Positions 55,045 to 62,443 of a stretch of 64,000 bases of DNA are shown here, in pieces. The stretch lies in assembly GCF_001591005.1 (NCBI RefSeq), contig NZ_BCTY01000014.1, forward strand, positions 1-64,000, given 5' to 3'. Within the stretch, counting starts at the first letter, position 1. Each line of letters begins with the position of its first letter. Source of the stretch: Sphingomonas sanguinis NBRC 13937 (GTDB lineage: Bacteria; Pseudomonadota; Alphaproteobacteria; Sphingomonadales; Sphingomonadaceae). The notes under the pieces were generated by a model. The model searched no databases, was not told where the DNA came from, and was given only the letters and a program-made list of their open reading frames with translations. The position numbers and the translations under genes were made by a program.

Positions 55045-55541
55045 AGGGCGATCCCCTTTTCCTGGCAATGGTAACGCGCGGCGGAGATCATCTTGGCCGG
55101 CAGGCCCGGCGTCTCGACCAGCGTCTTAGGGTCCCAGATTTCGATGGTGTCGAACGTGCCCCAGAAAAAGGCGTGCCCCGCGATCCCGGCATGGAAACGG
55201 GGAAAGCCCGGCATGATGAAGCGGCCCGACCCGTCAAAGGGCACTGCCTCGCCATTCGCCAGGTCGCGCTTGATATTATAGTCGATGCGGCCGTCGGGCC
55301 CGCGCGACATCTCGGTCCGCGCGTCCAGCTCTTTCTTCAGCACGGCAACATAACCCGGGTCATAGGCGATCAGGCAGCGCTCTGTTTCGTGGACAGCGAT
55401 GATGATGGTCCCGCCATCTTTTCCGTCGGGGCGCGGCGCATTTTGAGCCAGCGTGGACCGGAGTGCATTGGGGATGGCAACCCGACCCTTGTCGTCGACA
55501 AGGCCAATGCCACTTCCCTGATACAAACCCCTATCGGACAC
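55041..55541 (-). CDS. mraZ: Transcriptional regulator MraZ
   Basis: The 166-aa protein has two AbrB-like MraZ repeats, [16 protein letters not shown] near the N-terminus and [20 protein letters not shown] near residue 105. MraZ represses the dcw cluster in E. coli through direct repeats near its promoter. GTG at 55541 is preferred because GAGG sits 6 bp upstream and the text [10 protein letters not shown] resembles known starts; ATG at 55556 is also possible. It is first in the dcw cluster. Confidence 0.92.
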   Translation of the reverse strand: MSDRGLYQGSGIGLVDDKGRVAIPNALRSTLAQNAPRPDGKDGGTIIIAVHETERCLIAYDPGYVAVLKKELDARTEMSRGPDGRIDYNIKRDLANGEAVPFDGSGRFIMPGFPRFHAGIAGHAFFWGTFDTIEIWDPKTLVETPGLPAKMISAARYHCQEKGIAL

Positions 55542-55939
55542 GCCAACCTCGCACATGGCGCGCACGGCCTCACTGCCTCGGAATCCGGCCATCGCCGCAT
55601 TCCGACCATTTCTGGATCACAGTGAGCCTGCCCCTCTGTTGGAAACGGGTTTACCTATAGCAGAACCGGGAGGCAACGGGATTTTTGGGGATAAACGGGG
55701 AAACCACTCCCAAAAGACCGGTTATGCGACGAACAACTGGGCGCACCACGGGAACGGCATTTCGCCCGAACCCATGAAAAGGCCGGAAAACCGCCGCTCC
55801 GGGTGCAAATCCCCGCATTTCCCCGACGACACCGCCGGAGAAAAGGATCACCAAAACTTAATATCGATTAGTCAGAAAGACCGGTTCGGCCCTGATTCGC
55901 GTCAGGGATACGGACGCGCGGCCATGGCTGTCCGACGGA
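55542..55939. other. Intergenic region with the probable dcw promoter
   Basis: The gap holds no gene. It should contain the promoter for the dcw cluster. On the plus strand, GGG-core pentamers at 55646, 55667, 55677, 55686 and 55696 are spaced roughly every 10 bp (one gap of 21), which could be MraZ sites. Confidence 0.55.
55646..55700 (+). promoter_or_regulatory. Candidate MraZ operator (GGG-repeat array)
   Basis: CGGGT, CGGGA, CGGGA, TGGGG and CGGGG at the listed positions have spacings of 21, 10, 9 and 10 bp. E. coli MraZ binds TGGGN repeats separated by 5 bp, which is a 10-bp period. Here the repeats read on the strand opposite to mraZ, so orientation differs. Confidence 0.32.
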
Positions 55940-56218
55940 TCAGCGCTCGGGAGCGGCGGGGGCCTGAGTGTTGACGGGGGCAGGCGCCACCCCCAGCTCG
56001 GCGAGCGGTTCGCTGGCGGCCGGAGTCGCCGCGTTGGTCACGGCCATGTCGGCAACCATGTTGGACGGTGCGATCCCGGCCGTGGCCACAACCGGTTCGT
56101 CGCGGTTGAGCGAGCCCAGGATGGTGCTGGCGATCCCGATCAGCAGAATGACCGCAGCCAAGCCGATCATGCCGACTTTCACACGCTGCATGATATGATG
56201 ATGGTCGGTCGATCTCAT
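55940..56218 (-). CDS. Small single-pass membrane protein
   Basis: The 92-aa protein starts MRSTDHHHIMQRVKVGMIGL and has one TM helix (about residues 14-36, VGMIGLAAVILLIGIASTIL) followed by an Ala/Pro/Val-rich tail. An upstream in-frame ATG at 56245 is possible. I do not recognise the family. Confidence 0.65.
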   Translation of the reverse strand: MRSTDHHHIMQRVKVGMIGLAAVILLIGIASTILGSLNRDEPVVATAGIAPSNMVADMAVTNAATPAASEPLAELGVAPAPVNTQAPAAPER

Positions 56219-56284
56219 GGAACTGGAAGCTATTATCCTGCGCACGATGTCCTGTCGACCTTCGGCGCGAGAAAGGACCCGCGC

Positions 56285-57250
56285 CTATAGCCCCTTCTCG
56301 GCCCGCCACTCCGGATTGTGGAGCGTCGAGAGGTAGCGAAAGCCGGTATCGCATAAAATCGTTGCGATCCGCTTATCGGGTCCCAACGCCTTGGCCAGAG
56401 CAACCGCACCCGCGACGTTGATGCCCGAGGAGAGGCCCAGACACAGGCCCTCTTCGCTCAACAGCCGCTGGACCCAGTACCAACCTTCGGCGTCCGAGAG
56501 ACGGAATTGGGTATCGATCGGCGCACCTTCAAGGTTGGCGGTGATCCGCCCCTGGCCGATGCCCTCGGCGACCGACGATCCTTCCGACTTCAACTCGCCA
56601 TGTGCATAATAATCGTACAGCGCCGCGCCGTGCGGGTCGCTGAGCGCGATGGTCACCGACTCGTCATGCGCCTTCAAACCCAAGCCGACGCCTGCCAGCG
56701 TACCACCGGTCCCGGCGGCGCAGGTGAAGCCGTCGATCCGCCCGTCCATCTGGTTCCAGATCTCCTCGGCGGTCCCGACGATATGGGCACGACGATTGGC
56801 GATATTGTCGAACTGGTTCGCCCAGACCGCATTGTCCGTCTCCTCGGCGATCCGGCGCGAGGTGTGGACGAAGTGACAGGGGCTGGAATAGGGCGCGGCG
56901 GGCACCAGGACCAGTTCGGCGCCCAGCGCGCGCAGCGTGTCCATCTTCTCGCGGCTCTGCGTCTCGGGCATCACGATGATCGTACGGTAACCCTTGGCAT
57001 TGGCGACCAGCGCCAGGCCGATGCCAGTATTGCCCGCCGTTCCCTCGACGATGGTGCCGCCGGGGCGGAGCAGCCCCCGCGCCTCGGCATCCTCGACGAT
57101 GAACAGCGCGGCGCGGTCCTTCACGCTCGCGCCCGGATTGGCGAACTCGCATTTTCCGTAAATATCGCAACCGGTGGCCTCGCTCGGCCCTTTCAGGCGT
57201 ACGAGCGGGGTATTGCCGATCAGGGCCAGCGTATCGGAGGTCACATGCAT
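56285..57250 (-). CDS. cysK: Cysteine synthase A (PLP, EGTAGNTG subgroup)
   Basis: The 321-aa fold type II PLP enzyme makes cysteine from O-acetylserine and sulfide. It has ALIGNTPLVRLKGPS, the PLP lysine in FANPGASVKDRAALF near residue 42, CAAGTGGTLAGVGLGLKAH (phosphate cup), and VEGTAGNTGIGLALVANAKG. The substrate loop reads TAGNTG, where CysK of enterobacteria has TSGNTG; this A-form is found in a subgroup also annotated as cysteine synthase. ATG at 57250 is the likely start; the frame is open further. Confidence 0.9.
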   Translation of the reverse strand: MHVTSDTLALIGNTPLVRLKGPSEATGCDIYGKCEFANPGASVKDRAALFIVEDAEARGLLRPGGTIVEGTAGNTGIGLALVANAKGYRTIIVMPETQSREKMDTLRALGAELVLVPAAPYSSPCHFVHTSRRIAEETDNAVWANQFDNIANRRAHIVGTAEEIWNQMDGRIDGFTCAAGTGGTLAGVGLGLKAHDESVTIALSDPHGAALYDYYAHGELKSEGSSVAEGIGQGRITANLEGAPIDTQFRLSDAEGWYWVQRLLSEEGLCLGLSSGINVAGAVALAKALGPDKRIATILCDTGFRYLSTLHNPEWRAEKGL

Positions 57251-57435
57251 GTCCGCTAGATGGCCTCTGCCCCGCCCCTCGGCAAGCAAAGCCTTGCTTG
57301 GGGGGCCGCAAGCGAAGGCATGGCGGTTATCCGATGCTCGCGGGACGCCCGCTCCCGAAATATGGGTCATTCGACGCCTGACATGCAGGTCATGCTTGAC
57401 GCCGGGTTGCTGCATTTGCGAAGCACCGCCCCGCT

Positions 57436-57822
57436 ATGAAGAGCCTCCTCCCCCTCATCGTCGCCGCACCGCTGCTCGCTTTGGCTGCGTGCAATTCCAA
57501 GCCCAGCCAGCCCGAGGTGGTCGATACCAACCCCGATCCCATGGCCAATGTCCTCGCCAATCGCGCGCCGGTCGAACTGCCGCCCGCGATCAAGGCGGAC
57601 AAGAGCCTGCGCTGCAAGGACAACAGCCTGGTTTTCGTCACCTTCTTCCAGGGTGACAAGCAGGCCAATGTCCGCCTGAAGGAAGGCGACACGCCCGTCG
57701 TGCTGAAGGCCCCGGCCGCCGGTGAGCCGCTGACCGCCGAGGGCGGCTGGAAGATGACGGGTGACGAAAAGTCGATCACCCTGACCACCCCGAAGAAGGC
57801 GGCACAGGTCTGCCACATCTGA
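57436..57822 (+). CDS. Lipoprotein with MliC-like domain
   Basis: The 128-aa protein has a lipoprotein signal (IVAAPLLALAACNSKPS; lipobox LAAC), a linker, and a C-terminal domain from residue ~55: KSLRCKDNSLVFVTFFQGDK, QANVRLKEGDTPVVLKAPAA, TTPKKAAQVCHI. Two cysteines and the short beta strands resemble the C-type lysozyme inhibitor (MliC) fold, which protects against lysozyme. The similarity is moderate and by eye. A terminator follows. Confidence 0.6.
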   Translation: MKSLLPLIVAAPLLALAACNSKPSQPEVVDTNPDPMANVLANRAPVELPPAIKADKSLRCKDNSLVFVTFFQGDKQANVRLKEGDTPVVLKAPAAGEPLTAEGGWKMTGDEKSITLTTPKKAAQVCHI

Positions 57823-57881
57823 TTTGCGTTCAATCCATCCTTGACGTCGCTTGATCGACGATAAGGACTTGATCGAAAACC

Positions 57882-57912
57882 GGCCGACGGGGATATCTCC
57901 GTCGGCCTTTTT
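57882..57912 (+). terminator. Terminator after the MliC-like gene
   Basis: GGCCGACGG and CCGTCGGCC form a 9-bp stem, followed by TTTTT. It lies just before the ParA gene. Confidence 0.9.
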
Positions 57913-57946
57913 CGTGGGCCATGACAGGGAGGGACTGGGGAACGCC

Positions 57947-58660
57947 GTGGCCGCGATCGCGATCTACAGCCTGAAGGGCGGGGTGGGAAAGACCAGCATG
58001 GCGGTCAACCTGGCCTGGTGCGCGTCCAGCCTGTGCGCGCGCCGGACCCTGCTCTGGGACCTCGATCCGCAGGCGGCCTCGACCTGGCTGCTCGGCGGCC
58101 CCGCCCCCGGTGATCGGGCCCAGGCGATCTTCTCGCGCGATGTCGCGGTGCAACGGCTGATCCGCCAGACCGATATTCCCCGCCTGTCGCTGGTCGGCGC
58201 CGACGATTCGCTGCGCGGGCTCGACCTGCTATTCCACGCGATCGACAAGAAGAAGCGGCTGGGCAAGCTGGTCGAGGGGCTGGACGATTATGACAGCGTG
58301 ATCCTCGACTGCCCGCCGGGGCTGACCGAGACGACGGAACAGGTGCTGCGCGCGGTCGATCTGGTGGTGGTGCCGGTCGTCCCCTCCGCGCTTTCCACCC
58401 GCGCGCTGGAGGTGGTGGACGGGCATGTCCGTGGCCGCGTGCCTCTGCTTCCCGTCCATGTCATGGTCGATCGCCGCCGCCGCCTTCATGCCGAGGCGCT
58501 GGCCCAGCATCCCGACTGGCCGGTCATCCCGATGGCCAGCCTGGTCGAGGCGATGGGACAGCACCGCGCGCCGGTGGGCGCCTTCGCTCCGCGCAGCAGC
58601 GCCGCCAAGGCCTATACCGATCTGTGGCGTCTCATCGAAAAGCGGCTGGCCGGGGGATGA
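57947..58660 (+). CDS. ParA-family ATPase
   Basis: The 237-aa protein from GTG at 57947 has the deviant Walker A IYSLKGGVGKTSMAVNLAW, DLDPQAASTWLLGG, and VILDCPPGLTETTEQVLRAV (Walker B and switch). GGAGGGA lies upstream of the GTG. Such ParA/MinD-type ATPases place DNA or protein cargo. No parB is near; it overlaps aat by ATGA. The cargo is unknown. It is not a chromosomal parA by context. Confidence 0.85.
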   Translation: MAAIAIYSLKGGVGKTSMAVNLAWCASSLCARRTLLWDLDPQAASTWLLGGPAPGDRAQAIFSRDVAVQRLIRQTDIPRLSLVGADDSLRGLDLLFHAIDKKKRLGKLVEGLDDYDSVILDCPPGLTETTEQVLRAVDLVVVPVVPSALSTRALEVVDGHVRGRVPLLPVHVMVDRRRRLHAEALAQHPDWPVIPMASLVEAMGQHRAPVGAFAPRSSAAKAYTDLWRLIEKRLAGG

Positions 58661-59415
58661 GCCGTCGCGAGGAACCCGGCATCGCCGAACGGCTGACCCC
58701 GCATCTGGTGCTCGGCGCCTATGCCGTCGGCGTTTTTCCGATGGCCGATACCCGCGACACCGATCACGTCTATTGGGTGGAACCGGGCAAGCGCGCCATC
58801 CTGCCGCTCGACGGGTTCCACCTGTCGCGCTCATTGCGCAAGACGGTGGCGCAGGACCGGTTCCGCGTGACCGCCGACACCGCCTTTGAATCGATCATCC
58901 GGCTCTGCGCCGAAAGCGTGCCGGACCGGCCCGAGACCTGGATCAACTATGCGATCGAGCGGGTCTTTATCGACCTGTTCGACATGGGCTTTGCCCATTC
59001 GATCGAATGCTGGGACGGCGACGAGCTGGTCGGCGGCCTGTACGGCCTGGCGCTGGGCCGCGCCTTTTTCGGCGAATCGATGGTCAGCCGCCGGACCGAC
59101 GCGTCGAAGGTCGCCCTGACCTGGCTCGCCGCCCGTTTGCGGGTCGGCGGGTACAGCCTGCTCGACTGCCAGTTCCAGACGCCGCATTTGTCGACCATGG
59201 GCGCGGTCGAGATCGGGCGCGACGCTTATGTCGCGCTGCTGTCCGACGCATTGGCGGGCGTGGTCGCGCCGGGAGCGTCCGCCTCGGGCGTGTCCACTCC
59301 GGGCGATTTTGCCGCACTGGACCGCTTGGGGGCAGCGCCCGGCAGCGAGGCGGGCACGGTATCCGGCCCCGTCTCCGGCCAGGACATCGTGCAGCTCTTG
59401 GTCCAGACGTCATAG
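58657..59415 (+). CDS. aat: Leucyl/phenylalanyl-tRNA-protein transferase
   Basis: The 252-aa enzyme adds Leu or Phe to N-terminal Lys/Arg of substrates for ClpAP degradation by the N-end rule. It has LVLGAYAVGVFPMADTRDTD, VYWVEPGKRAILPLDGFHLS, FGESMVSRRTDASKVALTWL and LLDCQFQTPHLSTMGAVEI, all Aat text. The last ~50 residues lie antisense to the DUF2155 gene, a 190-bp overlap. ATG at 58657 overlaps the ParA stop (ATGA). Confidence 0.94.
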   Translation: MSRREEPGIAERLTPHLVLGAYAVGVFPMADTRDTDHVYWVEPGKRAILPLDGFHLSRSLRKTVAQDRFRVTADTAFESIIRLCAESVPDRPETWINYAIERVFIDLFDMGFAHSIECWDGDELVGGLYGLALGRAFFGESMVSRRTDASKVALTWLAARLRVGGYSLLDCQFQTPHLSTMGAVEIGRDAYVALLSDALAGVVAPGASASGVSTPGDFAALDRLGAAPGSEAGTVSGPVSGQDIVQLLVQTS

Positions 59416-59894
59416 ACCGGGTGCAGGACGACATTGAGCGCCGGGCGCTCCTTGTACAGCCAGCCTGAAAAGGCCCGCCGCCAGCGCTGATCTGCGCCGC
59501 GCACGTCAAGCTGCACGAACGCGCCGGTCAGCGGCTCCGGCTCCCAGGACGCGGTCTTCTCGCACGCGCGCAGACGGACGACCACGTCACCGACGCGGAC
59601 CGCCTGGCCGGGCTTCAGCGTCAGGTCACGCGAGACACCGTTGCGCTTGTTGAGCAGGCCGATCACGGCGACGCGCTCGGCCATGGGCGTGCCGCCGGTG
59701 GGCAAGGCCGCCTGGGCGCCGTCGACCGACTCGATTCCCGATGCCGCGCCGGGACGGTCGGGCAGGATCTGGCTGACCGCCGATTCGGCCGGGTCCGGGC
59801 CGCCCTTGTCGATCAGCGCGTGATAGCCGAACCAGCCGCCGACGCCCAGCAAGGCGGCCAGCGCTCCGCCGGCCAGCCAGCGCGAGGTCTTCAC
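59226..59894 (-). CDS. DUF2155 protein with signal/membrane anchor
   Basis: The 222-aa protein has an N-terminal anchor or signal (WLAGGALAALLGVGGWFGYH), then the DUF2155 domain at about residues 70-175: VIGLLNKRNGVSRDLTLKPG, VRLRACEKTASWEPEPLTGA, WRRAFSGWLYKERPALNVVL and VYDVWTKSCTMSWPE. The rest (~45 residues) is a low-complexity tail encoded antisense to aat. The start overlaps the NDUFA12 stop by ATGA. Its location next to NDUFA12 is frequent in alphaproteobacteria; the role is unknown. Confidence 0.88.
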   Translation of the reverse strand: MKTSRWLAGGALAALLGVGGWFGYHALIDKGGPDPAESAVSQILPDRPGAASGIESVDGAQAALPTGGTPMAERVAVIGLLNKRNGVSRDLTLKPGQAVRVGDVVVRLRACEKTASWEPEPLTGAFVQLDVRGADQRWRRAFSGWLYKERPALNVVLHPVYDVWTKSCTMSWPETGPDTVPASLPGAAPKRSSAAKSPGVDTPEADAPGATTPANASDSSAT

Positions 59895-60283
59895 CCCTCA
59901 GGCGTCCAGGCTTCGTAATCCCCGGTCGCCGCCTGGCGCACGCCGCCCTTTTCCAGCGCGCCGGCGGGGCGATAGGCCATGGCGGTGCCGGTCATGTTCG
60001 GAATCGCGGGCTTCTGCCACGCGCGACGCGGCGGCAGCGAGCGGTCGGGCACGTCGTCGACCTGATGGTGCAGCCAGCTGAACCATTCCGCCGGAACCCG
60101 GCTGGCATCGTTCGAGCCCTTGTAGATCACCCAGCGACGCGGGCGACCGGCGGTATCGCTACCGCCTTCATAATAGACGTTGCCATGCGCGTCCTCGCCC
60201 ACCTGCGCCTTGCCGCGCAGACCGAACCAGGTGCCGATGGTGGCGCCGTTCCACCAGGTGAAGGGATTGAGGTTGATGCCCAT
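59891..60283 (-). CDS. NADH:ubiquinone oxidoreductase subunit NDUFA12-like
   Basis: The 130-aa protein has the NDUFA12 (B17.2) text: FTWWNGATIGTWFGLRGKAQ, VGEDAHGNVYYEGGSD, RRWVIYKGSNDASRVPAEWF, SWLHHQVDDVPDRSLPPRRA. It is an accessory subunit of complex I in alphaproteobacteria and mitochondria. ATG at 60283 fixes the start; DUF2155 follows by a 4-bp overlap. Confidence 0.93.
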   Translation of the reverse strand: MGINLNPFTWWNGATIGTWFGLRGKAQVGEDAHGNVYYEGGSDTAGRPRRWVIYKGSNDASRVPAEWFSWLHHQVDDVPDRSLPPRRAWQKPAIPNMTGTAMAYRPAGALEKGGVRQAATGDYEAWTPEG

Positions 60284-60369
60284 GATGCGCCGTGTAGCCC
60301 GGCTCTCGCCGCCCTTCAACCGCGTTCGTGACGTTGACCGGGCCGGGCCCTTTCGCGCGCCTGTAAAAG

Positions 60370-60514
60370 CCCCTCCTCCCGGCAGGGGGGAGGGGTTTGG
60401 GGTGGGGGCATGGCCGCGAGCGGTAAGCTCTGCGAGACACCCTGCCCTCCCCCCGCCCAATTTCAGGTAAACGATGCCCCGCATCGTTTACCTGAAACTC
60501 GCCTGCGGGAGGGG
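60370..60514. repeat. Composite REP-like element, interrupted copy
   Basis: It contains a CCCCTCCTCCCGGCAGGG-type palindrome (60370-60395), a CTCTGCGAGACACCCTGCCC module (60429-60448, cf. 1708-1727), and the two halves of the REP palindrome at 60445-60457 and 60500-60514, split by about 42 bp that carry the 17-bp palindrome at 60461-60497. The 289-bp gap 60284-60572 holds nothing else. Confidence 0.65.
60461..60497. repeat. Perfect 17-bp inverted repeat
   Basis: TTTCAGGTAAACGATGC (60461-60477), three C, then GCATCGTTTACCTGAAA (60481-60497). Its base composition is clearly lower in GC than its surroundings. It lies within a REP-like repeat. Confidence 0.9.
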
Positions 60515-60572
60515 AGTGGCTGTGTTCAGATGACGTGGATCAAAAGATTGGAAGCGGGTGAGGCCGCGATTG

Positions 60573-61073
60573 TCACTTCGCCCAGCGAACCGAATCGCCT
60601 TCGGATATCCCCAGCTCCGCCGATCGTCCGCCGACCAGCTCCAGCACCGCCGCCACCGGCTCGCGCGAGGGGATCGGGGTCTGGCTGAACGGCGTTGTGT
60701 TCTCGGCGATGCGCGCGATGGTGCCGTCGGTGCGCAGGAACAGGATGTCGAGCGAGGTGGGCGTGTTCTTCATCCAGAAATTCGCCTCGCGCGGGCCGCC
60801 ACCCTCGGGCGGATAGGGCGCGAACAACATGCCGCCATCGGGCTTCAGGTCGGTGCGGTACATCAGCCCCTGTTCCTGTTCGGCGGCGGTGCGCGCACGC
60901 TCGACCTGAAATTTATGCTGGCCCTGCGCGGTGATGATCGTCACTGCCACCGTCTCGGCGGTCTTTTGCCTCGTCTGCTCGGTCGAGGAGGTGCCCGCCG
61001 AACAGGCCGAAAGCGCCAGCCCCAGCGGCGCCAGCGCAAGCGCCGCGGCGACCGTCACACCCTTATACGTCAT
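60573..61073 (-). CDS. DUF192 lipoprotein
   Basis: The 166-aa protein has a lipoprotein signal (LALAPLGLALSACSAG; lipobox LSAC) and a DUF192 domain from residue ~40: FQVERARTAAEQEQGLMYRT, GMLFAPYPPEGGGPREANFW, MKNTPTSLDILFLRTDGTIA, LELVGGRSAELGISEGDSV. The DUF192 function is not well defined. ATG at 61073 overlaps the cold-shock gene stop (ATGA). Confidence 0.9.
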   Translation of the reverse strand: MTYKGVTVAAALALAPLGLALSACSAGTSSTEQTRQKTAETVAVTIITAQGQHKFQVERARTAAEQEQGLMYRTDLKPDGGMLFAPYPPEGGGPREANFWMKNTPTSLDILFLRTDGTIARIAENTTPFSQTPIPSREPVAAVLELVGGRSAELGISEGDSVRWAK

Positions 61074-61642
61074 CCCAAATCCCGTTCCGTCACGATTACC
61101 GCCAGCGGCCCCTTGGGACCGTCGACGATACGCGCGGCCAGGGGCTGGCCCGGCTCCACCTCCAGGATGCCGCCGCGCCTGAGCGTCTCCATATGCACGA
61201 AGATATCCATGCCGTCGCGGTCCCGCAGCAGGAAACCATAGCCTTTCAGGCGGTTGAACCATTTGACCGATACCGGCTCGGGTGTCCCCGCCCCTTCGAC
61301 CAAGGCGACCGGATCGATGCGATCGGGGGAACGCGGGCGCCGGGGCTGTTCGGGCACCGCATGGGTCAGGTCGATCGCCACCACGTCGCGTGCCTGATAG
61401 CCTCGCCCGCCGCGCACCGCGGTCAGTTCGACCCGCGCGCCCTCGGGCAGGCTGCGTCGGCCATGCGGCTGGAGCACGGTGAAGTGCACCAGCACGTCGC
61501 CATATGCCGGATCGTCCGCGACCACGAAGCCAAAGCCCCGCGTCACGTCGAACCATTTCACGACCCCCGCCAGACCAACGGCCGTATCCGCCGTTTCGCT
61601 GTCGATGCCGCCCCCCTGATTTGGCGTTTCATCCAGCATCAT
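61070..61642 (-). CDS. Cold-shock protein with two CSD domains
   Basis: The 190-aa protein carries two cold-shock domains. Domain 1 (about residues 24-92) has GVVKWFDVTRGFGFVVADD and VLVHFTVLQ; domain 2 (about 122-188) has VSVKWFNRLKGYGFLLRDRD and IFVHMETLRRGG. Both keep the RNP1 and RNP2 aromatic residues used for RNA or ssDNA binding. Tandem-CSD proteins are common in alphaproteobacteria. Confidence 0.92.
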   Translation of the reverse strand: MMLDETPNQGGGIDSETADTAVGLAGVVKWFDVTRGFGFVVADDPAYGDVLVHFTVLQPHGRRSLPEGARVELTAVRGGRGYQARDVVAIDLTHAVPEQPRRPRSPDRIDPVALVEGAGTPEPVSVKWFNRLKGYGFLLRDRDGMDIFVHMETLRRGGILEVEPGQPLAARIVDGPKGPLAVIVTERDLG

Positions 61643-61784
61643 CGCACCCTTGTACGCCTTGCTAGCATCATTGTTCGCACTCGCAATGCAAGGCCGTTCA
61701 TTTTTCCTGGTCCGCAGCGGGACGCCGGAGCGGAAGAACCCGTCAAATCAGGGCTTGAGTATCCCCGCAGGCGATTGAGCCTGT

Positions 61785-62375
61785 TCAGAAATCGTCATCG
61801 TCCGGCACCTCGCCGGGCGCGGCCGCGACGATTCGACGGGACAGCTCCACCGAGTGGCCCGCACGCATCATCGCCGCGAATTGCTTGTCGCGCGCCGCCC
61901 GGTCCGCTTCACCGGTTCCGTACGGCCCGATTCGCTTGCGCCGGGCAAAGGCGAGGGCGGCATCACGCGCCGCCTCCGCCACCTGGGGGCCGATCGCCTC
62001 GTGGTCCTCCGTGCCCACACGCGCGGCGTGCAATGCCTGCGCCACCCGTCGCGCACCCAGGCCACGCCTGGCCAGCGACGCGGCCTTCGCCTCGGCATAG
62101 GCGCGGTCATCGATATAGCCGAGCGAGACCATGCGCGCCGCCAACCCTTGGGCGTCGGGCGCCCCCTCCCCCGCCCAGCCCCTTTCGCGCAGCTTGCGGG
62201 TCAGGTAATCGACCAGCTTCCCCTCGGTGGTCGCGAAGCGTTCGACGTAACGCAGCGCGAGTCTCTCGAGCAATTTGGGGTCAAGCGGCTTGGGCGGGCG
62301 TCGATCGGCGGGCACGCCTTGTTTGTGCCACACTGACACCGGATTTAGAACGCGGGAAGCCGCTATCCGCGGCAC
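61785..62375 (-). CDS. recX: RecX-family regulatory protein
   Basis: The 196-aa protein resembles RecX: LALRYVERFATTEGKLVDYL, TRKLRERGWAGEG, MVSLGYIDDRAYAEAKAAS, LARRGLGARRVAQALHAARV, three-helix repeats. RecX inhibits RecA filaments. No recA is next to it, as is often so in sphingomonads. The true start may be a GTG at 62339. Confidence 0.8.
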   Translation of the reverse strand: MPRIAASRVLNPVSVWHKQGVPADRRPPKPLDPKLLERLALRYVERFATTEGKLVDYLTRKLRERGWAGEGAPDAQGLAARMVSLGYIDDRAYAEAKAASLARRGLGARRVAQALHAARVGTEDHEAIGPQVAEAARDAALAFARRKRIGPYGTGEADRAARDKQFAAMMRAGHSVELSRRIVAAAPGEVPDDDDF

Positions 62376-62443
62376 AAAAGTTTCATCCGCGCCCGATTGA
62401 CGATCCGCGGGCGCGCAAAAGCATAAGGGACGAAGGCAAGGCC

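Noticed and set aside
57291-57307. Small AAGCAA...TTGCTT inverted repeat upstream of cysK
   Set aside because: Six-bp stem with a short loop; common by chance and not at a clear promoter position.
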